Source: DAORHV01 sp964513925 (GTDB taxonomy: Bacteria > Patescibacteriota > Gracilibacteria > Peribacterales > Peribacteraceae). From it: 18,699 nucleotides of DNA. How positions within the stretch are numbered: the first letter of the stretch is position 1; every line of letters begins with the position of its first letter. A program made the position numbers and the translations under genes. Below the pieces are notes generated by a model. That model made no database searches. It had not been told where the DNA came from and saw only the letters and a program-made list of their open reading frames with translations. The stretch spans positions 1 through 18,699 of the forward strand of contig CAZENR010000019.1 in assembly GCA_964513925.1 (NCBI GenBank), written 5' to 3'. Positions 13,618 through 18,699 of this stretch are shown here, piece by piece.

Positions 13618-14940
13618 ATGAACTTCTCCGACGATCCGCGCGCCGGCTACGACGACGATGGAAACATCGTCATCTTTCAACGCGGGACTTCGGCAGAAAC
13701 GCCCAAACCGCAGCAACCGAAGAAAGAACACATCACGAAGAAGCACTCGCAACCGCGGCACATACACCCCACTCCGCAGCGCAGTGCACGCGCTACTCCG
13801 AACATTGACGCTGTGCTGCATGAATGGCGCGTGGTTGCCGAAGATCCACAACCGAAAGCCGAGAAGACACATGCCAAGAAAAACCTGGTTCGCCCGGAAG
13901 AGCGACAGCGCTTCGTCAGTAGGATTTCCAGCGCGACAAGCTACCTCATCGCCGAATCGCTGAAGGAGGGGCAGTCTCAGTTCGAAGCCACCCGTTTTGG
14001 AGCGCTACAGTCGCTGCAAGACGCATGGCATACGCTACGAAAACTGCCACGACATGCTGGCGCCGCTTGGAAAGAAGCAAATAGACCTCGGCTGGCTCCC
14101 TGGAACCGTCCACGACAAAAGCCACACTCCAAGACGACGTTGTTTGTCATCGATACTATTCGTTTTGGAGGCACGTTCGCCGGCATTTTCGTCACGCTAT
14201 TCGTTGCCATCAACTACCAAAGCTTCTGGCAAATCGCACGTGCACAGCTGGCGCTTGGAGACGAAACGCACACTGAGCAAGCGCTCGAAGCCATGGTGAA
14301 CAACGGTGGCGAGCCAGGATTACCGTCTGCCGCCGCAGCCTTGGTGCGCAAATCGGTCGAGGACGGCGCAGAATTAGTGTCGTATCTGCCACGAGTCGGC
14401 CCGTATGAAAATCGTCTGGTCATTCCCAAAATCGGCAAAAACGTACCCATTGTCGTCCCCAGCATGGATGCGCTCATGCGTGAAGACTGGAAGCAGTTCG
14501 AAGAAGACGTACAAGCAGCGCTGCATCACGGCGTCGTCCACTATCCCGGATCCGCACGTCCTGGGCAGGCTGGCAACTTCTTTGTCACCGGTCACAGCTC
14601 GTACTACCCCTGGGATGACGGCTTGTTCAAAGATGTGTTCGCACGGTTGAGCGACCTAGACGTCGGCGATACGTACTCGGTGTACTACGGCGGAGATCTG
14701 CATTCGTACAAAATCGTTGAAAAAAAAGAGGTTCGGCCCAGCGACACATCGGTGCTGGATCAGCCCGCTGGCAGGCGTCTGAGTACGTTGATGACGTGCA
14801 CTCCTGTAGGAACTACACTTCGGCGCTTGATTATCGTGGCGGAGGAAATCGACCCGTCCACGGGTGCAAAGCTGCATGTAGGCGAGCACACCAAAGCACA
14901 AGACAGCAAGCCGATGCGCCTGGAGGCACTGCCGATCTAA
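13618..14940 (+). CDS. Sortase with long cytoplasmic N-terminal region
   Basis: Sortases are membrane-anchored cysteine transpeptidases that cut a C-terminal sorting motif and join the protein to a surface acceptor. The catalytic triad is visible: His326 in FVTGHSSYYPWD, Cys394 in TLMTCTPVGTT, and Arg402 or 403 in TLRR. The catalytic domain starts near 265 (ENRLVIPKIGKNVPIVVP). One membrane segment (about 174-200, IDTIRFGGTFAGIFVTLFVAI) follows an unusually long, basic, Pro/Gln/His-rich N-terminal region of about 170 residues (PKPQQPKKEHITKKHSQ). That region should lie in the cytoplasm and is probably partly disordered. The TLxTC signature and N-terminal anchor suggest class D/E-like sortases, but class is uncertain. 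No substrate with a sorting motif is seen nearby. The stop abuts the stop of the convergent permease gene with no gap. Confidence 0.9.
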   Translation: MNFSDDPRAGYDDDGNIVIFQRGTSAETPKPQQPKKEHITKKHSQPRHIHPTPQRSARATPNIDAVLHEWRVVAEDPQPKAEKTHAKKNLVRPEERQRFVSRISSATSYLIAESLKEGQSQFEATRFGALQSLQDAWHTLRKLPRHAGAAWKEANRPRLAPWNRPRQKPHSKTTLFVIDTIRFGGTFAGIFVTLFVAINYQSFWQIARAQLALGDETHTEQALEAMVNNGGEPGLPSAAAALVRKSVEDGAELVSYLPRVGPYENRLVIPKIGKNVPIVVPSMDALMREDWKQFEEDVQAALHHGVVHYPGSARPGQAGNFFVTGHSSYYPWDDGLFKDVFARLSDLDVGDTYSVYYGGDLHSYKIVEKKEVRPSDTSVLDQPAGRRLSTLMTCTPVGTTLRRLIIVAEEIDPSTGAKLHVGEHTKAQDSKPMRLEALPI

Positions 14941-15954
14941 CTACGCTTGCTTCCCGACTTTCAGTGCCATTTGCTGCAACGGAGGCTCGTGTCTGGCATG
15001 CCAGAAATGCCGCGCCCAGCCCGGAACGGATACATGCGGCAGCATGGGCCTAGATTGCTGCTCGAGCAGCAACCCCAGGACGATGAACATGCCACCAAAG
15101 AGCTGAGCAGTCTGAATAGTTTCGCCCAGCAACAGCGCCGAAAACGCCATGCCGGCAAGCGGGGCACCGATATCAATGAGTGAAACTGTCGTTGCTGGCA
15201 AGCGATCGAGAGCCTTGTAGTAGAACGCCAGGTTTAAGTACCTGGAGAAGAACACGAATGCCAGGAGCGTGAAAAGGAGCCGTACAGGGAATGCTTCAAT
15301 TCCATCCATCGCAGAGCCCGCTCCTACAACCGAGTAACCTGCAAGTACGAAGAGGATTCCGGACACGTTGCGAATAGCAATTGCTACTTCCGGCTGGATA
15401 TGCGTGAGATACCTCTTGAATAAGAGCGCACCGAAAGCAAAAATCTGCGCGGCTATGACGATAAGTGCATCACCAGGATTGATACTAAGCCCCCTGGTGG
15501 AGGAAATGTGAATAGCCACAATGCCGAACACAATAGTCGCAGCACCCATTGCCTGAGCGCGATTAATGCGTTCACCAAGCAGCCATTTGCCAACGAGCAA
15601 CGAGCAAATCAGCTCGGTGGGCGTGAGAATTGCTGCGTTTACGGCGGTCGTCATCTTTAGACCCCAAAACCACAACAAGGGTGCCAGAGCTGAATTCAAC
15701 AGCCCGGTAAGCATGCAGACACCAACGGTTCTCATGTCCAGCTTGGCAATGGAACGCAGCATAGGGACAGCCCCGTAGGTAAGCACGACGAAGAGTGCCG
15801 TCAGCGCTTCGCTGATAACCAAAAGCGATACCGGAGAAAGGTACGGCGTCAGCCCCTTTGCCAGCGCGCTGTAGGTACCGGCGCATAGCAATGCCCCGAA
15901 GGCAAACAGCAGGCCTACCGAACGCTCATCGGACTGGCGAAACATGGAAAGCAT
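14941..15954 (-). CDS. EamA/DMT-superfamily permease
   Basis: The 337-residue protein has about ten hydrophobic segments arranged as two EamA repeats, the pattern of drug/metabolite transporters that export or import small metabolites. Repeat one begins LLFAFGALLCAGTYSALAKGL and ends in the signature ELICSLLVGKWLLGERINRAQ-MGAATIVFGIVAI (about 113-150). Repeat two begins GDALIVIAAQIFAFGALLFKR and ends SLIDIGAPLAGMAFSALLLGE with GGMFIVLGLLLEQ (about 255-298). The C-terminal tail of about 35 residues (QQSRPMLPHVSVPGWARHFW onward) is hydrophilic with several His and Trp. The substrate cannot be predicted. A strong promoter (TTGAAA-16-TATAAT) sits in the AT-rich region upstream and gives a short leader of about 18 nt without a Shine-Dalgarno. 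Confidence 0.9.
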   Translation of the reverse strand: MLSMFRQSDERSVGLLFAFGALLCAGTYSALAKGLTPYLSPVSLLVISEALTALFVVLTYGAVPMLRSIAKLDMRTVGVCMLTGLLNSALAPLLWFWGLKMTTAVNAAILTPTELICSLLVGKWLLGERINRAQAMGAATIVFGIVAIHISSTRGLSINPGDALIVIAAQIFAFGALLFKRYLTHIQPEVAIAIRNVSGILFVLAGYSVVGAGSAMDGIEAFPVRLLFTLLAFVFFSRYLNLAFYYKALDRLPATTVSLIDIGAPLAGMAFSALLLGETIQTAQLFGGMFIVLGLLLEQQSRPMLPHVSVPGWARHFWHARHEPPLQQMALKVGKQA

Positions 15955-15978
15955 GAATGTACTCGTGTGTTAAATACA

Positions 15979-16006
15979 ATTATAACATATATTTTAACTA
16001 TTTCAA
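15979..16006 (-). promoter_or_regulatory. Promoter (TTGAAA-16-TATAAT) for the EamA permease
   Basis: On the minus strand TTGAAA (16001-16006) and a perfect TATAAT (15979-15984) are 16 bp apart inside an AT-rich stretch. Initiation near 15972 leaves about 18 nt before the ATG at 15954. Confidence 0.6.
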
Positions 16007-16041
16007 TATTCAGCTACACGAGAGTAGCGGCAAAAACGCGG

Positions 16042-16047
16042 TACAAT
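16042..16047 (+). promoter_or_regulatory. -10 element for tRNA-Leu
   Basis: TACAAT ends 8 nt before the first base of the mature tRNA (16056), so the primary transcript would begin only one or two bases upstream of the mature 5' end. No clear -35 is present. Confidence 0.45.
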
Positions 16048-16055
16048 AGCAGTAA

Positions 16056-16143
16056 GCCGGGGTGGCGAAATGGTAGACGCGAGGGACTTAAAATCCCTTA
16101 TCCGTTACAGGATGTGTGGGTTCAATTCCCGCCCCCGGCACCA
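16056..16143 (+). tRNA. tRNA-Leu (anticodon UAA)
   Basis: The 88-nt sequence folds into a class II tRNA. The acceptor stem is GCCGGGG with CCCCGGC (16133-16139), the discriminator A is at 16140 and CCA is encoded at 16141-16143. The anticodon arm is AGGGA-CTTAAAA-TCCCT with anticodon UAA at 16089-16091, which reads UUA and UUG leucine codons. The long variable arm pairs ATCC with GGAT, as expected for tRNA-Leu. The T arm is GTGGG-TTCAATT-CCCGC. The start GCCGGGGTGGCGAAATGG and the D-loop GGTAGACGC are typical. Confidence 0.96.
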
Positions 16144-16166
16144 CTAAAACACAGAATTTTGTATAA

Positions 16167-16195
16167 TTGACTAAATTATATATTTGTTTTATTAT
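16167..16195 (+). promoter_or_regulatory. Near-consensus promoter (TTGACT-17-TATTAT) for the gene at 16297
   Basis: TTGACT (16167-16172) and TATTAT (16190-16195) are 17 bp apart in AT-rich DNA just downstream of the tRNA. Initiation near 16202 places the first hairpin of the leader at the very 5' end of the mRNA. It is one of the best promoter matches in the window. Confidence 0.55.
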
Positions 16196-16200
16196 TATAG

Positions 16201-16296
16201 TCTGCGGGCGTATGTCCGCAGAGTGCTCATTGTCGTCCGAGGTACTACGGAAAACCTCGGCACACCACCAGTCTTCGCCGCTGAAGGAGGCGGATC
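16201..16296 (+). promoter_or_regulatory. Structured 5' leader with two perfect hairpins and a loop-presented Shine-Dalgarno
   Basis: Three paired elements follow the predicted start. Hairpin 1 is TCTGCGG (16201-16207) with CCGCAGA (16216-16222). Hairpin 2 is CCGAGGT (16237-16243) with ACCTCGG (16254-16260). A small stem CCGC (16278-16281) with GCGG (16290-16293) holds GAAGGAG in its loop region. The Shine-Dalgarno GAAGGAGG ends about 6 nt before the ATG at 16297. Neither strong hairpin is followed by a U-run, so they are not intrinsic terminators. They may protect the 5' end or control translation. I do not recognise a known riboswitch class. Confidence 0.5.
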
Positions 16297-16893
16297 ATGA
16301 AGACGTCAGAAGTGCTCCTGTTTGGTGCGTTCGTGTTCTGCGTGGCTCTCGCCACACTCACGGGCGCATCCCAGCTCATCGTGGCCGCAGGCGCAACTGC
16401 GGCACTCCTGTTTGGCTGCTGCGAAGAAAGCTGCCCCCGGAGTAACTACATCCCAGGTTCGCGAACATCTGCCAGCGTCTCGGACGATATGCAGTTCGTC
16501 CATAAGCAAATCCAGCTGTGGCAGTGGTTCTGCGCCCTCGTCATGCTCGCTGCTGTGTTGACTTCAACCTTCACCGCATCGATCATCATCAACGAAGGAT
16601 GGCCCGGTGCAACGATCCGGTTCTACGGCATTCTCGCACCCAAGTCTGTGCTGGCACTGGGAATCTCCGGCGTCCTGCTGCTCTACGGCATCACCATTGC
16701 CGTAGGCTGCATCCAGCCGCTGCATGCCGCTCTCCGCAAGTTCTCCAACGAGTACCGCTGCTGCGTCACTGCAGAACAAAACAGCGGACCCCGGGGGGCT
16801 GGCTGGGTCGCCGACAACCAGCTCGACTGGAACGATCCTGCGGCGCTGACGCGCCTCCAGACGGAACGCAACCGACGACTGTTTGGTGACTGA
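16297..16893 (+). CDS. Small cysteine-containing membrane protein, 198 aa
   Basis: I do not recognise this protein. It has about four hydrophobic segments: 5-24 (VLLFGAFVFCVALATLTGA), 26-42, 74-97 (FCALVMLAAVLTSTFTASIII) and 108-134 (LALGISGVLLLYGITIAVGC). Cysteines cluster in the loop after segment two (GCCEESCPR) and after segment four (YRCCVT), which could bind a metal or form disulfides. The C-terminal tail is polar (NQLDWNDPAALTRLQTERNR). The start is firm because GAAGGAGG lies 6-7 nt upstream, the only strong Shine-Dalgarno in the window. With a near-consensus promoter and a hairpin leader, this gene is controlled differently from its neighbours and may be highly expressed. It lies just downstream of tRNA-Leu. 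Confidence 0.7.
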   Translation: MKTSEVLLFGAFVFCVALATLTGASQLIVAAGATAALLFGCCEESCPRSNYIPGSRTSASVSDDMQFVHKQIQLWQWFCALVMLAAVLTSTFTASIIINEGWPGATIRFYGILAPKSVLALGISGVLLLYGITIAVGCIQPLHAALRKFSNEYRCCVTAEQNSGPRGAGWVADNQLDWNDPAALTRLQTERNRRLFGD

Positions 16894-16901
16894 CAATGGG
16901 C

Positions 16902-16929
16902 GACCCGCTGTGCAAACGCACGGCGGGTT
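16902..16929. terminator. Hairpin between convergent genes (possible bidirectional stop or mRNA stabiliser)
   Basis: ACCCGC-T-GTGC pairs with GCAC-G-GCGGGT around an AAAC loop (16903-16928), an 11-bp stem including one T-G pair, with one more weak pair outside. It fills the 46-nt gap between two convergent stops. No T-run follows on either strand, so it does not meet the classic intrinsic terminator definition. Confidence 0.4.
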
Positions 16930-16939
16930 CGTCCTGCGA

Positions 16940-17569
16940 TCAATCAACGAAAAAGTTCGCCGTGGGGTACCGAACGCCTTCGCGCCTTGCAAACGCACGC
17001 TCCTTCACGCGATTCGCGCCGGCTGCTGCAAGGGCCAAAATACGTTGCGTCACGGCATCGGCAACAAGCGCGACCGCTGCGGCTGGAAAGTACCGTGGAT
17101 GCGTTGTCTCGTAATGATTACTCTGTGCAGTGCCATAAAATTTCTCATCGTCGAAAGTAGGATCGAATGCCGGCTTGAAGGGTGACGTGTCCTCAATGTC
17201 CCCCAGAAGCAGCGCTCCGGTTGCAGCGCGTTTCAGTAAGCGACGATGTTTGCGGGAATCTTGCAGCGCTACTGCATGTGATGCCACGCCGAGTGCAAGC
17301 CGCCTGAGCACGTCTTTTGCCGTTCTCGTATCGCCTGAGAGCACATCGTCACCGGCAATCAACACGCAGCCTTCCTGCTGCTCCCTGCGCATGGTATCTA
17401 TGGACTCTGCAACACGACGGTAGAATGCATCATCTTCGCAGCACGGCAGCTCAAACACGCCCAATTTGCCCTTCTTCCAGGCGGCAAGTGCGAATACACA
17501 CAAATTCCCTCCGTGCACGTCGCCCGGGGTCTCTATGTACCCTATGGCTTGTTCGCGTTTGGAAAGCAT
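16940..17569 (-). CDS. Hypothetical soluble protein, 209 aa
   Basis: I do not recognise this protein. From ATG 17569 it starts MLSKREQAIGYIETPGDVHG. It contains a conserved-looking GGNLCVFALAAWKKGKLGVFELPCC, a basic helical middle (LQDSRKHRRLLKRAATGALLLG) and a segment DTSPFKPAFDPTFDDEKFYG with many acidic and aromatic residues, then an alanine-rich helix (AAAVALVADAVTQRILALAAAG). There is no signal peptide. The open frame extends to 17605, but TTGACT-16-CACAAT ending 8 nt before 17569 makes that the better start and places the longer version's first codon inside the -35. It lies 57 nt downstream of the asparaginase-like gene on the same strand and converges on the small membrane protein gene. 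Confidence 0.65.
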   Translation of the reverse strand: MLSKREQAIGYIETPGDVHGGNLCVFALAAWKKGKLGVFELPCCEDDAFYRRVAESIDTMRREQQEGCVLIAGDDVLSGDTRTAKDVLRRLALGVASHAVALQDSRKHRRLLKRAATGALLLGDIEDTSPFKPAFDPTFDDEKFYGTAQSNHYETTHPRYFPAAAVALVADAVTQRILALAAAGANRVKERAFARREGVRYPTANFFVD

Positions 17570-17577
17570 GGCGCGGC

Positions 17578-17605
17578 ATTGTGAAGGGTAACGCCGCGAA
17601 GTCAA
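17578..17605 (-). promoter_or_regulatory. Promoter (TTGACT-16-CACAAT) for the orphan starting at 17569
   Basis: On the minus strand TTGACT (17600-17605) is preceded by an A-rich run resembling an UP element and followed after 16 bp by CACAAT (17578-17583), which ends 8 nt before the ATG. The -10 match is only 4 of 6. Confidence 0.42.
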
Positions 17606-17626
17606 TTTTTTCCTATAGGGAGACGC

Positions 17627-18619
17627 TCAGGCTGTCAGTTCGCCTACAACATCACGCTCGATAATCTCGCGCAGACGCTTGGGGTGCGTAGTTTGCTTCA
17701 GTGCCCACATCAGCTTCACTACCGCACACTCATACCCCATGTCCTTGCCGGAAATGATTCCCAGTTCTTCCAGTACCAGCTGCTTGCGGTACAAATGCAG
17801 GTCAATATTGCCGCGCAGTAGTTGCGACGTAATAAGCGTCGGGATCCCCGCGCTCGTCACTTTGCGCAGCCACGGGAATAACCGTTCCGGCAGCATGCCA
17901 AGGCCGTACGCGCGCAACACCAAGCCGTGAGGCTTGGCGGCAAGCACGGCATCGAAGTATGCCTCCGGCATGCCGGGATGCAACGTGATGGAAGCAACGT
18001 TCGGATCGAACTCCGGCTTGCAAATGAGTGCCCGTTTGCGGCGTACGGTTCGCCATGGGTGCAGCGAGACAGCAACATTGAATTCGGCAAGCGCAGGAAA
18101 CCTGGGACTGTCGAATGTCTGCAGAATGGATTGATCGACCTTTTTTGCCCGCGAGCCACGCAGCACCTGCGGCCCCATGACTATGCACACCTCTGCAATG
18201 TCCAACTGCGCGGCGCGAATGGCAAACACCAAATTCATGCGGCCGTCGCTGCCGATATCGTTAATCGGCATGAGCGATCCTGTAAGAATCACCGGCTTGC
18301 TTAGGCCCTGCAAGGCAAATGTGAGTGCAGAAGCCGTGTAGCTCATGGTATTCGAACCGTGGATGATGACGAAGCCATCGCAACGGTCGTACATTTTTTC
18401 AATCGTCTGAGCCAATAGCGTCCAGTGCTCGGGGGTCACCTCGGAAGAACCAAGGTTTGCGACGCTAACGAACTCCAGAGAGACCTCTTTTTGGACCTCC
18501 GGGAGGAAGCGATGGATTTCGGCAAGCGATTCCAGCGGATCGATGCGACCCGTTTTCTGGTTGCGCACCATACCGATGGAACCACCCATGTACAGCACGG
18601 CAATCTTTGGTCTTGGCAT
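17627..18619 (-). CDS. AnsA-like (type I) asparaginase homologue with substituted active-site residues
   Basis: The 330-residue protein aligns by eye along its length with cytoplasmic type I asparaginase AnsA, from KIAVLYMGGSIGM to the final GELTA. Shared segments include VTPEHW, DGFVIIHG, MSYTASALTFAL, KPVILTGS, SDGRMNL and VLRGSRAKK. Asparaginases use two threonines, an aspartate and a lysine: the nucleophile in TGGTI and the triad in HGTDTM plus a later Lys. Here the nucleophile position is Ser14 (MGGSIG), and Thr-Asp of HGTDTM is Ser89-Asn90 (HGSNTM). Lys160 is kept. Ser can replace Thr chemically, but Asp to Asn removes an acid group, so activity or substrate may differ. Start: ATG 18619 (MPRPKIAVLY), with TATGAT exactly 6 nt upstream; the frame continues to 18685 but without support. 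I give no symbol because of the substitutions. Confidence 0.85.
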   Translation of the reverse strand: MPRPKIAVLYMGGSIGMVRNQKTGRIDPLESLAEIHRFLPEVQKEVSLEFVSVANLGSSEVTPEHWTLLAQTIEKMYDRCDGFVIIHGSNTMSYTASALTFALQGLSKPVILTGSLMPINDIGSDGRMNLVFAIRAAQLDIAEVCIVMGPQVLRGSRAKKVDQSILQTFDSPRFPALAEFNVAVSLHPWRTVRRKRALICKPEFDPNVASITLHPGMPEAYFDAVLAAKPHGLVLRAYGLGMLPERLFPWLRKVTSAGIPTLITSQLLRGNIDLHLYRKQLVLEELGIISGKDMGYECAVVKLMWALKQTTHPKRLREIIERDVVGELTA

Positions 18620-18625
18620 GCCCGG

Positions 18626-18654
18626 ATCATACCACGGATGCACAAGTTTGGCAG
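18626..18654 (-). promoter_or_regulatory. Promoter (CTGCCA-17-TATGAT) for the asparaginase-like gene
   Basis: TATGAT on the minus strand (18626-18631; 5 of 6 consensus) ends exactly 6 nt before the ATG at 18619. CTGCCA lies 17 bp upstream as a moderate -35. A leaderless transcript is predicted. Confidence 0.5.
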
Positions 18655-18656
18655 CC

Positions 18657-18665
18657 TGGTACACT
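18657..18665 (+). promoter_or_regulatory. Possible extended -10 for a gene leaving the right edge
   Basis: TGG-TACACT ends 8 nt before an ATG at 18674 and faces away from the asparaginase-like gene. The geometry is the same as for other genes in this window. Confidence 0.32.
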
Positions 18666-18673
18666 GCGCTGGC

Positions 18674-18699
18674 ATGCGCATGCAACGTTCATGGTTGGC
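18674..18699 (+). CDS. Possible gene start running off the right edge
   Basis: Only eight full codons are visible (MRMQRSWL). They are open to the window end and could begin a signal peptide. The only support is the extended -10 eight bases upstream and the gap-free divergent layout common here. The second ATG (18680) is an equal candidate. A perfect 12-bp palindrome, GCATGCGCATGC (18672-18683), covers the start. Confidence 0.28.

Noticed and set aside
15955..16296. AT-rich region beside a tRNA as an integration site
   Set aside because: No integrase, no direct repeat of the tRNA 3' end and no phage-like genes are seen within the window. The AT content is explained by promoters for three transcription units.
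16167..16445. 92-codon frame over the structured leader and the start of the membrane protein
   Set aside because: Its start lies inside the promoter, it overlaps the well-supported Shine-Dalgarno gene in another frame, and the composition looks like an out-of-frame shadow. A start at ATG 16211 is possible but unsupported.
1..18699. CRISPR arrays, insertion sequences, rRNA, or a recoded UGA genetic code
   Set aside because: No regularly spaced repeats, transposase or terminal inverted repeats were found. TGA terminates several intact frames, and no conserved glycine positions are encoded by TGA.

Overview
The window is 18.7 kb of a compact bacterial chromosome. It carries 19 real protein genes or gene fragments, one tRNA and one possible leader peptide, and no mobile element, CRISPR array or rRNA. 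Base composition is moderately GC-rich except for an AT-rich patch around 15.96-16.2 kb. TGA is used as a stop by several genes (ends at 4463, 16893, 16940 and 17627), so the code is standard and not the UGA=Gly code of Gracilibacteria/SR1. Several proteins look like those of Patescibacteria (Candidate Phyla Radiation). The clearest is a membrane protein with an N-terminal helical 'FI..AR..G...IR..L...GW' motif followed by a DUF5671-like domain; a long-tailed sortase, many orphan proteins and near-absence of Shine-Dalgarno sequences agree. A Peribacteria/Peregrinibacteria-like lineage is my best guess, by inference only.

Layout. 1-2.6 kb is a cell-surface polysaccharide patch: a partial polytopic membrane protein (-), a GT-B glycosyltransferase (+) and an FkbM-type methyltransferase (+). 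2.6-4.4 kb is typA/bipA (-). 4.4-6.0 kb holds two divergent genes of unknown function that share a palindromic promoter region. 6.0-9.4 kb is a purine block: a possible leader peptide, purF, a small acidic orphan and purD. 9.5-10.1 kb is a secreted four-cysteine orphan. 10.1-12.3 kb has prfA and the DUF5671-like membrane protein (both -). 12.4-14.9 kb has mnmA and a sortase (+). 14.9-16.0 kb is an EamA permease (-). 16.0-16.9 kb has tRNA-Leu(UAA) and a small cysteine-containing membrane protein with a structured leader. 16.9-18.6 kb has an orphan and an AnsA-like asparaginase with altered active-site residues (both -). A further gene may start at the right edge.

The most striking signal is regulatory. 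In most genes a sigma70-like -10 hexamer (TAnnnT, often preceded by TGn) ends exactly or nearly 6 nt before the start codon, so transcription would begin at or within a few bases of the start codon. Seven starts (560-, 1850+, 6051+, 7703+, 8072+, 11189-, 18619-) fit TAnnnT-N6-ATG exactly, a GTG start at 596 fits with a weaker hexamer, and five more fit with spacings of 7-10 nt. The tRNA has the same geometry relative to its mature 5' end. Only the gene at 16297 has a canonical Shine-Dalgarno, and it also has a strong consensus promoter and a two-hairpin leader. Several divergent pairs have back-to-back or overlapping promoters, and convergent pairs abut or overlap without recognisable intrinsic terminators.

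Functionally the window mixes translation genes (typA, prfA, mnmA, tRNA-Leu), the first two steps of de novo purine synthesis (purF, purD) and cell-surface functions (glycosyltransferase, FkbM methyltransferase, sortase). There is no large horizontally acquired island.
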